Below, piece after piece: positions 17,636 through 26,986 of a stretch of DNA of 64,000 nt. The translations under genes and the position numbers were made by a program. The notes below the pieces were generated by a model, which had not been told where the DNA came from, ran no database searches, and saw only the letters and a program-made list of their open reading frames with translations. The stretch's first letter is position 1, and each line of letters opens with the position of its first letter. The stretch comes from Candidatus Latescibacterota bacterium (GTDB lineage Bacteria; Latescibacterota; UBA2968). The stretch is from contig JAJEDY010000060.1 in NCBI GenBank assembly GCA_022821275.1, forward strand, positions 62,001 through 126,000, read 5' to 3'.

Positions 17636-18520
17636 GTGAAACGCCTCGCTAAAATTTTGCTCATCTCCATATTGTTTTTCACTGCGCTGTGTATTGTACT
17701 ATCCATCTGGAGGAAACCGATGCCAGATCATCCCTTTTTACAAAAAAACGCGGGTGTTGAAGTGATCGCACACCGGGGAGGATGGCGATTGTGGCCCGAA
17801 AATACGCTATATGCTTTTCAACACGCGATAGATCTCGGCGTGGATATGCTGGAAATGGATATCCGAAGCACAAAAGACGGCCATATCGTGGTCTTCCACG
17901 ATGAGACCGTGACGCGAACGACCAATGGCAACGCGCGTGTAAATGATTTGACACTTGCAGAATTGAAACAGTTAGATGCGGGATACAAATGGACGGCGGA
18001 TAATGGCGCAACTTTTCCTTTTCGCGGAAAAGGAATTGAGCCTCCAACGCTGGATGAAGTCTTCGCGTCTTTTCCGCACATGCGAATGACCATTGAAATC
18101 AAACAGAAAGAGCCGGATATTGTCACGACATTTGGCAACTTGATTCGCCACCATGGGATGCAGCACCGCGTGCTGGTCGCGTGTTTTGACACCGGAACAT
18201 TGAAGCGTTTTCGCAAGCAGTTTCCCGAAGTTGCGACATCGCCGGGAATGTCGGAAGGAATGATTTTTTACGCCCTGTGCTGGTTACATTTGAGCGCGAT
18301 TTATCAGCCCAATGTCGAAGTATTGCAATTCCCGCTAAAGATGGGACCGATAAACGGTACCCATCCACGCCTTTTATCCGGAGCGCGCAAAAACAATATA
18401 CAGGTACAAATATGGACTGTGGATGACGAATCGAAAATGCGAATGCTGATCGAAAACGGGGTGAATGGCATCATCACCCGCCGTCCAGATCGCCTGTTAA
18501 AAATACTGGGGCGAAAATAG
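17636..18520 (+). CDS. Glycerophosphodiester phosphodiesterase, membrane-anchored
   Basis: A 294-residue GDPD. An N-terminal hydrophobic anchor (residues 6-24) is followed by the TIM-barrel motifs AHRGG (45-49), PENT (54-57), the metal pair EMD (73-75) and VVFHDE with the catalytic H88. WTVDDE and NGVNGIITRRPD close the barrel. It hydrolyses glycerophosphodiesters to an alcohol and glycerol-3-phosphate, probably on the periplasmic side. The GTG at 17636 is taken as start because the anchor begins there; there is no strong Shine-Dalgarno. It is divergent from GtrA (116-base gap) and 41 bases before a sulfatase. Confidence 0.9.
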   Translation: MKRLAKILLISILFFTALCIVLSIWRKPMPDHPFLQKNAGVEVIAHRGGWRLWPENTLYAFQHAIDLGVDMLEMDIRSTKDGHIVVFHDETVTRTTNGNARVNDLTLAELKQLDAGYKWTADNGATFPFRGKGIEPPTLDEVFASFPHMRMTIEIKQKEPDIVTTFGNLIRHHGMQHRVLVACFDTGTLKRFRKQFPEVATSPGMSEGMIFYALCWLHLSAIYQPNVEVLQFPLKMGPINGTHPRLLSGARKNNIQVQIWTVDDESKMRMLIENGVNGIITRRPDRLLKILGRK

Positions 18521-18561
18521 GTCATTTACGGAGTGAACCCTTACAATATGGAATAAATACT

Positions 18562-20034
18562 ATGTCTGAACAAATCAACTTGCTTTTTATATTAACAGAC
18601 GATCAGGGATATTGGGCGATGGGATGTGCGGGCAATACGGAAATTCGCACGCCCAATCTGGACCGATTGGCCGCAACGGGATCGCGCTTTGAGAATTTCT
18701 TTTGCGCGTCGCCGGTCTGCTCGCCAGCTCGGGCTTCCATCTTAACGGGCCGCATTCCATCGCAACACGGCGTACAGGATTTTTTGCGAGCGGGCAATTC
18801 TAATATCTACGGTGTAGATGATCGGGCCATCGAATATCTATCGGGACAAACATCATATACAGATATCCTATCTGAACGGGGCTATACGTGTGGTTTAAGT
18901 GGCAAATGGCATCTTGGATATTCGGAAAAACCGCAGAAAAGTTTTGCGTTTTGGGATGTACACGCAAGTGGCGCAGGCCCGTATTACAATCCCCCGATGA
19001 TTCGCGACGGCAAAGCATATCAAACATCGGATTACGTGAGTGATCTAATTACAGATAATGCGTTGGACTTTTTGGAAAGTGCAGATCAACCGTTCTGTTT
19101 AAACGTTCATTACACAGCACCTCACGCGCCCTGGGGACGCGAACACCATCCACCCGAATTATTCGAAGATTATTATCAGAATTGTCCTTTTGAATCAACA
19201 CCCGATGAACCCATGCATCCGCAGCAGTTGTCAAAAACGGGGTCATCGGGTTCTTTGGGATTTACGGAAGAAGAACGCAAAGAAACACTCAGCGGCTATT
19301 TTGCCGCAATGACCGCAATGGACGCCAACGTGGGCAGATTACTGGATTGGCTGGAAGCCAATGGATTGCGAGAAAATACACTCATCGCATTTACAAGCGA
19401 CAATGGAATGAACATGGGGCATCACGGAATTTACGGCAAAGGCAATGGGACATTTCCGCCGAATATGTTCGATACCTCGGTAAAGGTCCCCATGCTCTTC
19501 TCGCGTCCAGGCCACATTCCCGAAGGCAAAGTTATTTCCTCACTCCACAGCCATTACGACATCCTGCCGACCTTATTGGACTATCTCAACATAGAAAATC
19601 CCGACTCCGACGCCCTTCCCGGGCGCAGCTTTTCCGCATTATTAGAAGGTCGCGCTATAGGGGGCGATGACCGGGTGGTTGTATTTGACGAATACGGTCC
19701 CACGCGGATGATCCGCACCGTGAAATGGAAGTACGTCCATCGCTATCCCTATGGTCCTCATGAACTCTACGACCTGATAAACGACCCGGACGAACGACAA
19801 AATCTGATTGCAGAACAGAAACATCAACCAATAAGGGAATCGCTACAGGCCGATCTGGATGCGTGGTTTGTGCGCTATGCCGATCCCGAACGGGATGGCT
19901 CGCGCGAAGCCGTGATGGGCAGAGGACAACTGGACATTGTTGGACCCGCCGCAAAGGGACGGAAGCGATTTGGCGATGATGTGGTTTTTGAACGCGATAA
20001 AAATGGAGGTCTCGACAATGGCCGATCTACTTGA
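18562..20034 (+). CDS. Sulfatase (type I, formylglycine-dependent)
   Basis: A 490-residue sulfatase. FILTDDQG (residues 9-16) begins the metal site, CSPARASILTGR gives C53 as the formylglycine precursor, and LSGKWHLG is the second signature. FTSDNGMNMGHHG, YGKGNGTFPPN and the MIRTVKWKYVHRYP tail closely match the sulfatase at 8668, so the two are paralogues. No signal peptide is seen. The end overlaps the next gene by 17 bases, so sulfatase and enolase-superfamily enzyme are translationally linked, which fits desulfation before sugar-acid dehydration. Confidence 0.93.
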   Translation: MSEQINLLFILTDDQGYWAMGCAGNTEIRTPNLDRLAATGSRFENFFCASPVCSPARASILTGRIPSQHGVQDFLRAGNSNIYGVDDRAIEYLSGQTSYTDILSERGYTCGLSGKWHLGYSEKPQKSFAFWDVHASGAGPYYNPPMIRDGKAYQTSDYVSDLITDNALDFLESADQPFCLNVHYTAPHAPWGREHHPPELFEDYYQNCPFESTPDEPMHPQQLSKTGSSGSLGFTEEERKETLSGYFAAMTAMDANVGRLLDWLEANGLRENTLIAFTSDNGMNMGHHGIYGKGNGTFPPNMFDTSVKVPMLFSRPGHIPEGKVISSLHSHYDILPTLLDYLNIENPDSDALPGRSFSALLEGRAIGGDDRVVVFDEYGPTRMIRTVKWKYVHRYPYGPHELYDLINDPDERQNLIAEQKHQPIRESLQADLDAWFVRYADPERDGSREAVMGRGQLDIVGPAAKGRKRFGDDVVFERDKNGGLDNGRST

Positions 20035-21151
20035 TGAACGCATTGTACGCATTGAAAAAGTAATGTTAAAAAGTCCGCGTCCGCGCTTTGTGGGCGTAAA
20101 TTCCAAAGGTGGTCCCATAGGCGATATGGTTACGGATCACGTCATTCGCATCCATACAGAGAGCGGGGCTGTTGGCGTTGGCTGGTCGCGCATAAATCCC
20201 AAACAGGCCGAACAATTTTTGGGAAAACAACTGAATGAACTCTTCGCATTGCCCAAAGGCTGTCTGGAAGCAGGAGAAAGCATCGACTTGCCACTGTGGG
20301 ATCTGGTGGCAAAACTCTCGGATTTGCCATTGTACAAACTGCTGGGCGCGCGCGGTTCCCAGGCAGTGGAACTTTACGATGGATCGGTCTATATCGACGA
20401 CCTGGAAGCGGATGACGACGAAGCAGTGGCAATTTTCCAGGAAGAAGTAAAAACCGGGCAGCAATACGGATTCAAAAATTTCAAAATAAAAATTGGGCGC
20501 GGGGCAAAGTGGATGCCGATTATGGAAGGTCTGGAAAGGGATGTGCTGGTCATCCAAACAATTCGAGAGGCAGCGGGTCCAGACGCCAAAATTCTCGTTG
20601 ACGCCAACAATGGCACAACGCTAAATATTGCCCAGGAAATTCTCAAACGGTGTGAAAAAGTAAGTATCTACTGGTTTGAAGAAGCCTTTCACGAGGAAAG
20701 GGGATTCAACGAACCTTTTAAGGCATTTATTCAAGCCTCTGGTTATGATACTTATGTCGCAGATGGCGAATCCGGTCCGCCACCACCTAATTTTTTTGAC
20801 ATGGTAGAACGCGGCTGGATTGACATTGTGCAACACGATTTTCGCGCCAGAGGATTGACCTGGTGGAAAGCGACTGCGGATATGATCGCGCCCTGGGGTG
20901 CGCAATGTGCCCCGCATTGCTGGGGTAGTATTATCGAACGTTACGCACACGCACATTTTGCCGCTTCGATTCCAAATTTCTGTCTATTAGAAACAGCACC
21001 AGCAGATACGCAAGGCGTAGTACTCGACGGTTGGGAATTTCGAGATGGCCACCTCATTGTGCCAGATACGCCGGGAACGGGATTTGACCTCGCGCCTGAA
21101 ACAATCGCACGGGGAATACGCGAAGAAGGCGGGTTTGATATTTCCATATGA
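20018..21151 (+). CDS. Enolase-superfamily enzyme (mandelate racemase/muconate lactonizing type)
   Basis: A 377-residue MR-like protein. An N-terminal capping domain is followed by a barrel with the KIK motif (K156/K158), metal ligands D195 (LVDANN), E221 or E222 (WFEEAF) and E251 (ADGES), and a late histidine in CAPHCWGS. These features fit proton abstraction alpha to a carboxylate, as in sugar-acid dehydratases and racemases. The ATG at 20018 has ATGGAGG 12 bases upstream and lies inside the sulfatase 3' end. It is part of the 18562-25040 block with a sulfatase and fucosidase. The exact sugar acid is unknown. Confidence 0.88.
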   Translation: MADLLDERIVRIEKVMLKSPRPRFVGVNSKGGPIGDMVTDHVIRIHTESGAVGVGWSRINPKQAEQFLGKQLNELFALPKGCLEAGESIDLPLWDLVAKLSDLPLYKLLGARGSQAVELYDGSVYIDDLEADDDEAVAIFQEEVKTGQQYGFKNFKIKIGRGAKWMPIMEGLERDVLVIQTIREAAGPDAKILVDANNGTTLNIAQEILKRCEKVSIYWFEEAFHEERGFNEPFKAFIQASGYDTYVADGESGPPPPNFFDMVERGWIDIVQHDFRARGLTWWKATADMIAPWGAQCAPHCWGSIIERYAHAHFAASIPNFCLLETAPADTQGVVLDGWEFRDGHLIVPDTPGTGFDLAPETIARGIREEGGFDISI

Positions 21152-21164
21152 AAAGGATAACACA

Positions 21165-22265
21165 GTGAATAACACACTCGTAGTAGCTACTCCCCAGGAC
21201 GTCGGCATGTCTGCCGATCAACTCGACCGAGCCTTTGGCCTGCTCACAGCCGCTACAGAAGCCGGACTAATTGGTGCGGCCTCGCTAACGGTTGCGCGGC
21301 ACGGCAAGGAAGCCTTCGCCCGGGGATGCGGGCAACAGCACCCTCTCACAGGCCAGCCAGTCGATGCGGATTCGATATTTCTCCTCGCCTCAATCACCAA
21401 GCCGGTTACCGCCTGCGCGCTAATGATCCTCGTGGATCGGGGCCTGATCTCACTCAATGATCCGGTCATCGCCTATTTGCCTGAATACACAGGAGGCGAC
21501 CGTCCCGCCGTCAAAGTGCGCCACTTGCTCTCGCATATATCCGGCATGCCCGACATGCTGCCCGAAAACACCAGCTTGCGACAGGCACACACGCCCGTAT
21601 CCGGCTTTGTCGAGCGTGCCCTTCAAACACCCCTACTCTACAAACCGGGGACCGACTTTTGCTACCAGAGCATGGGCATCCTGCTCGCAGCCGAAATAGT
21701 CGAACGCGTCAGCGAACAGCGATTGCGCGACTTTGAGCGCGAGGAAATCTTCGCACCACTGGGAATGGCGCACAGCGCACTTGGGATGGGCGAATGGACA
21801 CTTGAGGACGTGGTATGGTGTGGAACGGATGCCGAAGAGGACGAAGAACAACAGAGTTGGGGGTGGAACTCCCCATATTGGCGCGACTTTGGGGCACCGT
21901 GGGGCGGCATGCACAGCACCGGACGCGATCTGGCAATCCTCTTACAAACCATGCTCAACGGCGGAACTTATGGCGATCGGCGCATCTTCAGCCGCGCCGC
22001 AGTCGCGACAATGACGCGCGATCAAAATGGGGCACTCAATGCGCCCTGGGGAATCGGTTGGGGCGTATCCGGAGCGCGCGTGTGGGGCTTTTGGGGCGAC
22101 CTGGTATCGCAACAAACTTTTGGACATACTGGAGCGACCGGCACAGTAGCCTGGGCAGACGCCGAGCGACAGCTCAGTTGCGTCGTGCTCACCAATCAGA
22201 TGGTCGCCGAAGGAAGCCTCCTGCGACGGGTTTCTAACGCAGTCGCAGCAGCAGTGGAAGAATAG
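21165..22265 (+). CDS. Serine beta-lactamase-like protein (class C/esterase family)
   Basis: A 366-residue penicillin-binding-fold hydrolase. SITK (S76-K79) supplies the nucleophile and general base, YQS (Y167-S169) the second motif, and HTGATG near the C-terminus the third (KTG-like) motif. Family members act as esterases, peptidases or beta-lactamases. Without a signal peptide a cytoplasmic esterase is more likely than a periplasmic beta-lactamase. The GTG at 21165 has AAAAGGATAAC upstream and follows the dehydratase by 13 bases. In this operon it could remove ester groups from glycan-derived sugars; this is inference. Confidence 0.87.
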   Translation: MNNTLVVATPQDVGMSADQLDRAFGLLTAATEAGLIGAASLTVARHGKEAFARGCGQQHPLTGQPVDADSIFLLASITKPVTACALMILVDRGLISLNDPVIAYLPEYTGGDRPAVKVRHLLSHISGMPDMLPENTSLRQAHTPVSGFVERALQTPLLYKPGTDFCYQSMGILLAAEIVERVSEQRLRDFEREEIFAPLGMAHSALGMGEWTLEDVVWCGTDAEEDEEQQSWGWNSPYWRDFGAPWGGMHSTGRDLAILLQTMLNGGTYGDRRIFSRAAVATMTRDQNGALNAPWGIGWGVSGARVWGFWGDLVSQQTFGHTGATGTVAWADAERQLSCVVLTNQMVAEGSLLRRVSNAVAAAVEE

Positions 22266-22292
22266 TTTTCAGCCATATACTAAGGAGACAGT

Positions 22293-24011
22293 ATGAATAC
22301 CGCAGCAAAAACTCGACAGACCAGACGCGACCGCGAGCGCATTGCATGGTGGGAAGAAGCGCGGTTTGGCATGTTCATTCATTGGGGCGTGTATGCAATT
22401 CCCGCAGGCAAGTGGAAAGGCAAAGCCATTGAGGGCATTGGGGAATGGATTATGCGTCGCGCGGAAATTCCAGCCGAAGAATACGAACAACTCGCCTCAC
22501 AATTCAATCCAATAAAATTCGACGCCGATGCAGTTGCCAAACTCGCGCGGGATGCGGGTATGAAATACCTCGTGATCACGGCCAAACACCACGACGGCTT
22601 TGCCATGTATAACTCCCCGTGCAGCGACTACGACATCGTCGATGCCACGCCTTATGGCAAAGATATTATGGCAGACCTCTCCAAAGCCTGCCAAAAATAC
22701 GGCATTCGCCTCTGCTTCTACTATTCTCAAGATCAGGACTGGCACGACCCCAACGCCTCTGGGAATAACTGGGATTTTGATCCCGCGACCAAAGACTTCG
22801 CCTATTATCTCGAAAACAAAGCCAAACCCCAGGTGCGCGAGTTGCTCACGCAATACGGGCCTATCGGCCTGATATGGTTCGACACCCCCGTCTCTATCTC
22901 TCTGGAACAGAGCCAATTCCTCTCCCGTCTCGTCCACGGCTTGCAACCCGACTGTCTCGTCAGTGGTCGCGTCGGCAATGGCGTGGGGGACTACGGCAGC
23001 CTGGGTGACAACCAGATCCCCACCGGTCGCCTCGAAGGCTACTGGGAGACACCCGCCACCCTCAACGATACCTGGGGTTATAAAACCGATGATCACAACT
23101 GGAAAAGCGTAAAAACACTGCTCCATCTTCTCGTTGAACTCACCAGCAAAGGCGTCAACTACCTGCTCAACATCGGGCCACGCGCCGACGGCAGTGTGCC
23201 TATGCCCAGTATCGATCGCCTTCGCGCCATTGGCGAATGGATGAAAATCAACGGCGAAGCAATCTACGGTACCAAAGCCACGCCATACCCCTATGAATTT
23301 CCCTGGGGCGGCATCACGCAAAAAGACAACCACCTCTACTTGCTCTTTACCACCTGGCCCGGCGAAGACTTCGTCCTCCTGGGCCTGCGCAACCGCGTTG
23401 CAAAAGCGACCTTGCTCGCCGACAAAAGCGCGCACATCGACGTCTCTCAAACCCGCGACAGTGATTGCGATATCTTAACATTGCGTCTGCCTGAATGTCC
23501 CGATCCAAATGTCTCGGTCGTCGCCCTTGAACTCGATGGCGCACCAGATGTCGATCAAACCGCCCTCCAACAAACCGATGGCTCTATCACTATGATCGCC
23601 AGCATGGCGAACCTGCACACGCCCGAATCGGGAACGCAAATCCGAATAGGCGAAAGCGGCGTTATCGAAGACTGGTTTGACACATCCAACTGGATCGATT
23701 GCGACTTCAAAGTATTCAAACCCGGCACCTTTGAAATACGCGTTCACACCAGCGCGCTCCGCCGTGCCCGCGAATGGACAGGCGGTCACGAAGTCCGCGT
23801 TGATATTGCGGGCAGTACATTCCGCAAAACCATCACACCCGACGCCTGGAGCGACAGCCCCAAAGCGCAGTATTTCCCCGAAGCCGCAACTGTTATCGGT
23901 CAGGTTCAGCTCGACAAACCCGGCCTTCACACCATCGAAGTCCGCGCCGAATCCATCAACGAAAAATCTCAAACAGGATTGTCTATCTCGGCCATTTCCC
24001 TGATTCGCTAA
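22293..24011 (+). CDS. Alpha-L-fucosidase, GH29
   Basis: A 572-residue GH29 enzyme. FGMFIHWGVYAIPAG (residues 25-39), ITAKHHDGF (95-103) and LIWFDTP (193-199) are the signature blocks; D197 is the predicted catalytic nucleophile. A C-terminal beta-sandwich (about 420-572) follows the barrel. It releases alpha-L-fucose from glycans with retention of configuration. No signal peptide is visible, so it probably acts on imported oligosaccharides. The strong GGAGAC site precedes the ATG. Together with the sulfatase, MR-like enzyme and MDR dehydrogenase it forms a plausible fucose-containing sulfated-glycan operon. Confidence 0.95.
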   Translation: MNTAAKTRQTRRDRERIAWWEEARFGMFIHWGVYAIPAGKWKGKAIEGIGEWIMRRAEIPAEEYEQLASQFNPIKFDADAVAKLARDAGMKYLVITAKHHDGFAMYNSPCSDYDIVDATPYGKDIMADLSKACQKYGIRLCFYYSQDQDWHDPNASGNNWDFDPATKDFAYYLENKAKPQVRELLTQYGPIGLIWFDTPVSISLEQSQFLSRLVHGLQPDCLVSGRVGNGVGDYGSLGDNQIPTGRLEGYWETPATLNDTWGYKTDDHNWKSVKTLLHLLVELTSKGVNYLLNIGPRADGSVPMPSIDRLRAIGEWMKINGEAIYGTKATPYPYEFPWGGITQKDNHLYLLFTTWPGEDFVLLGLRNRVAKATLLADKSAHIDVSQTRDSDCDILTLRLPECPDPNVSVVALELDGAPDVDQTALQQTDGSITMIASMANLHTPESGTQIRIGESGVIEDWFDTSNWIDCDFKVFKPGTFEIRVHTSALRRAREWTGGHEVRVDIAGSTFRKTITPDAWSDSPKAQYFPEAATVIGQVQLDKPGLHTIEVRAESINEKSQTGLSISAISLIR

Positions 24012-24023
24012 CAGGAGGATACC

Positions 24024-25040
24024 ATGCCACTGGAAGTATGTGCCCTATCGCCCGAAAAGATGGAACTGCGGGAATACGAAGTACCAAAAGTTGGAAAAGG
24101 ACAGATGAAAGTGCAGAGCATGTACGCTGCTGCCAAGCACGGAACCGAGTTATCGGGGATAAAAGGTGACAGCGCGAAACGCGGACCTTATGATCCGGAA
24201 CTCCAGGTATTCCCAAACACGGGCAGAGGACGGTCGTCTCGTACGGGCAATATGTTTATAGGCACTGTAATCGACGAAGGCGTGGATGGGTTTGTAGAAG
24301 GCGATACGGTGCTGAGTTACGGACCGTTTAGAGAAGTCCATGTCATCTCGACAGAACGGTGTTGGAAGGTCCCAGAACGGTTCTCGTGGAAGTCCGCGGT
24401 CTGTTTGGACCCGGCGGATTTTGCCATGTGCGCGATCAGAGATGGACAGGTAAGAGTCGGAGACGCTGTGGCTGTATTTGGGATGGGAGCCATCGGACTG
24501 ATGGTCGTACAAATCGCCAAATTATCCGGGGCATACCCAATCATCGCGGTCGATCCATTGGAAAACCGCCAAAAAGTGGCCCAAATCTGCGGTGCCGACC
24601 TGATCCTTGACCCCACAACCTGTGATGCGGGCGTAGAAATTAAAAAAGCAACCGGAAACCGGGGCGTAGATGTGGCAATTGACTACAGCGCCAATGTACA
24701 CGCCCTGCAAGCGGCCATACGCGGCGTGGCATTTGGAGGCAATGTGGTAGCTGGTGCTGCGCCAGCACCTTATGGTCCCGGACTGGATTTGGGCGCAGAA
24801 GCGCATTACAACCGCCCCAATCTCATCTTTTCACGGGCATGCAGTGACCCCAACCGGGAATATCCCCGATGGGACGAAAAACGCGTTTACGCCACCTGCT
24901 GGCGACTACTCACCGAGGGAAAACTAACGGGCGAATCCATCGTAACACCCGTAGTCGCTTTTGAAGACCTCGTCACAGAATATCCCAAAATCACCAGCAA
25001 CCCCGAGCAAAATATCAAATTGGGGGCTTATTTTGAATAG
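24024..25040 (+). CDS. Medium-chain (MDR/zinc-type) alcohol dehydrogenase-like protein
   Basis: A 338-residue MDR protein. An N-terminal GroES-like domain is followed by a nucleotide-binding domain with VFGMGAIGLMVVQIA (about residues 152-166). The usual catalytic zinc cysteine is replaced by a KHGTEL segment, so the active-site zinc may be missing or bound differently, as in several non-classical MDR lineages. It probably oxidises a sugar or polyol with NAD(P). It follows the fucosidase by 12 bases with AGGAGG before the ATG, and could act as a fucose or related-sugar dehydrogenase; the substrate is inference. Confidence 0.87.
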   Translation: MPLEVCALSPEKMELREYEVPKVGKGQMKVQSMYAAAKHGTELSGIKGDSAKRGPYDPELQVFPNTGRGRSSRTGNMFIGTVIDEGVDGFVEGDTVLSYGPFREVHVISTERCWKVPERFSWKSAVCLDPADFAMCAIRDGQVRVGDAVAVFGMGAIGLMVVQIAKLSGAYPIIAVDPLENRQKVAQICGADLILDPTTCDAGVEIKKATGNRGVDVAIDYSANVHALQAAIRGVAFGGNVVAGAAPAPYGPGLDLGAEAHYNRPNLIFSRACSDPNREYPRWDEKRVYATCWRLLTEGKLTGESIVTPVVAFEDLVTEYPKITSNPEQNIKLGAYFE

Positions 25041-25103
25041 CACTCGGCGTACAGACAGCGTGGATGCGGGTATTCAATCCTGATCCGAGGAAGGAAGGCA
25101 AAG

Positions 25104-25646
25104 ATGTCCAGCACAGAAATCAAACTTACTTCTGAAGACTACCTGAAGATGCCTGGCGATGAACGCTATGAACTCTTGAACGGAGAATTGGTTATGGCAC
25201 CGGCACCCCGTACAGATCATCAGATGGCTGTGATGAACCTGGGATCGCTATTGCACATATTTGTGAAAGAAAAAAATTTAGGTGTCGTGCTTTCTGCTCC
25301 CACCGACGTGGTGCTTTCGGACATAGACGTTGTGCAGCCAGACCTGTTGTTTATCTCCAATGAGCGCGTGCATATCATCACAGATGAGAATATTCAAGGC
25401 GCGCCCGACCTGATTATAGAAGTTCTATCTCCATCCACAGCCGAGCGCGACAGAATGTTCAAACTCGACCTGTATGCCCGGCACGGCGTAAAAGAATACT
25501 GGCTTGTAGATACCGATGCCAAAACCGTGATGGTCCTGCTCTTAGGCGAGCACCGCTTCGAGGTGATAGGCATCTACGGAGAAGACCAGACTTTGAGTTC
25601 GCCAACCTTGAAGGAATTCTCCCTCAACATTAGTGACTCAATTTAG
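25104..25646 (+). CDS. Uma2 family (DUF820) PD-(D/E)XK nuclease-fold protein
   Basis: A 180-residue protein. It has the family start YLKMP-x-DERYELLNGEL, then VVQPDLLFI, and the nuclease-fold core PDLIIEVLSPST followed by DLYARHGVKEYWLVD. The D, E-x-V and K positions fit a PD-(D/E)XK active site. Uma2 proteins are widespread in cyanobacteria and environmental genomes, often in many copies; their biological role is not settled. GAGGAAGGAAGG precedes the ATG. It opens the accessory pocket between the fucosidase operon and selB. Confidence 0.88.
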   Translation: MSSTEIKLTSEDYLKMPGDERYELLNGELVMAPAPRTDHQMAVMNLGSLLHIFVKEKNLGVVLSAPTDVVLSDIDVVQPDLLFISNERVHIITDENIQGAPDLIIEVLSPSTAERDRMFKLDLYARHGVKEYWLVDTDAKTVMVLLLGEHRFEVIGIYGEDQTLSSPTLKEFSLNISDSI

Positions 25647-25754
25647 ACATTAATGCCTTTGTAACAGACGGCTACAACACTACGATTCGATAGGGTGAGT
25701 CAACGTGCTATGCGCTGTTCGAGAATTTTGACCCGCCAAGATAGAACCCAACAC

Positions 25755-25785
25755 AAAACAGCCATCCAATGTGGGTGGCTGTTTT
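25755..25785 (+). terminator. Hairpin terminator between the Uma2 gene and the secreted-protein gene
   Basis: A 13-base arm (25755-25767, AAAACAGCCATCC) pairs with 25773-25785 (GGGTGGCTGTTTT), with one G-T wobble and a 5-base loop. A near copy lies at 26891-26921 after the next gene. Confidence 0.75.
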
Positions 25786-25801
25786 AATAAGGAGAAGTCT
25801 C

Positions 25802-26884
25802 GTGCTGAAAATCAAGGTAGTTGTGTTGTTTTTTCTTTTTTTATGTCAGACCGCTGAGAGCAAAGAACTAAGTCCAGATATACAGTTATTGATTGCTCAT
25901 GGGTTTATTAAAGAAGCAAAACTTGAGTTGATTGCCGTAGCTCGCAATCCGGCAAATAGTGCCCCAGAGAAAATACAGGCTCTATTGCTTTTGGGCACTA
26001 TAGCATCAAATAATACAGAAAAAAAAGTTGTTTTGGAGATGCTATGTGACATTGACAACAAATACTTGCCACAGCTAAAACAATTTGAGGCTGATGTTTT
26101 AAAGGAAAAAGAGCAAGAGAAATTAGCCCAGCAAAGGCTCCGAGATGAGGAACACGCCAAACAGTATCTTGAACATGCAAAGTTATGGAGAAAACGGATA
26201 AGAGAATGGGAGGATAGTTCCAAAGATATTTCCGATTATTATGACTATGAAGAGTTGGTGGCGTCTATGGAATTTTGGCTTAACAAGGCACTAAATCAGG
26301 TTCCCAACTCCGATGTATCCAAGGAAGCCTTTGAATTTTATTTTGATGTTCTATTTCAGGACCTGCTTAAGCTTAAGCCTAAGCCAGGATTCCTTAACCT
26401 CATCCTTTCTAACATAGATGGAAAGAATTTTGAAGAAAATATAGTTAAAATTGTCAATGGTCTTGAAATTTATGAGACAATGTATCCCGACTCTCCAGAG
26501 ATTTTGCAACGGCTGTGGGATCTGCATACTATTTATTACCTGTTGTCTCGGGAACGTCCATGGACGAAAAAGCAGTGGGATTTAACTTATTTCGGGTCTA
26601 TGTCTGATATGTACATGCTGTCAATAAAATGGTTAGATCGTATTATGAAAAGATCCGAGGATAAGGAGAATTTCTATTCTGATATGGTACGTCGAAGATA
26701 TCGGTTTCTGTCTCGTGAATTCCACCGTTATGTCTTTGTGGATGAAAAAAACCAAGTTGTCCGTCGTCGGGTCACTGGTAGATTTAAACTTGTAGCAACA
26801 GAAAACCTACAAAGGATACATGCAGAAATCAGTCGAAGAGTCACGAAGTACCCCGTTATAGAAATATCTCCTGTTTCCCAGTAG
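25802..26884 (+). CDS. Secreted protein of unknown function, AT-rich
   Basis: A 360-residue protein with a signal peptide (LKIKVVVLFFLFLCQTAES) and a predicted cleavage near residue 20. The mature part is helical and rich in Lys, Glu and Asp, with a basic stretch EKEQEKLAQQRLRDEEHAKQ around residues 100-120, which suggests a coiled coil. I recognise no domain. The GTG at 25802 has AAGGAG 7 bases upstream; an upstream in-frame start at 25769 lies inside the hairpin. The gene is visibly richer in A+T than its neighbours and lies between two similar hairpins, so it may have been acquired as a unit. Function unknown. Confidence 0.7.
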   Translation: MLKIKVVVLFFLFLCQTAESKELSPDIQLLIAHGFIKEAKLELIAVARNPANSAPEKIQALLLLGTIASNNTEKKVVLEMLCDIDNKYLPQLKQFEADVLKEKEQEKLAQQRLRDEEHAKQYLEHAKLWRKRIREWEDSSKDISDYYDYEELVASMEFWLNKALNQVPNSDVSKEAFEFYFDVLFQDLLKLKPKPGFLNLILSNIDGKNFEENIVKIVNGLEIYETMYPDSPEILQRLWDLHTIYYLLSRERPWTKKQWDLTYFGSMSDMYMLSIKWLDRIMKRSEDKENFYSDMVRRRYRFLSREFHRYVFVDEKNQVVRRRVTGRFKLVATENLQRIHAEISRRVTKYPVIEISPVSQ

Positions 26885-26894
26885 GCATAAAAAC

Positions 26895-26920
26895 AGCCAC
26901 CCGTGATCGGTGGCTATTTT
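26895..26920 (+). terminator. Hairpin terminator after the secreted-protein gene
   Basis: AGCCACC (26895-26901) pairs with GGTGGCT (26909-26915) and is followed by ATTTTCTTT. The extended arms (from 26890) resemble the 25755-25785 hairpin. Confidence 0.75.
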
Positions 26921-26986
26921 CTTTATACGTATTTATGAATTGAACCACTAGCCGCCAACATGCTCTGTCGGCCCACTGCCCGCGTC

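Noticed and set aside
18123-18368. Small minus-strand frame inside the GDPD gene
   Set aside because: No start site or motif; antisense to an intact enzyme gene.
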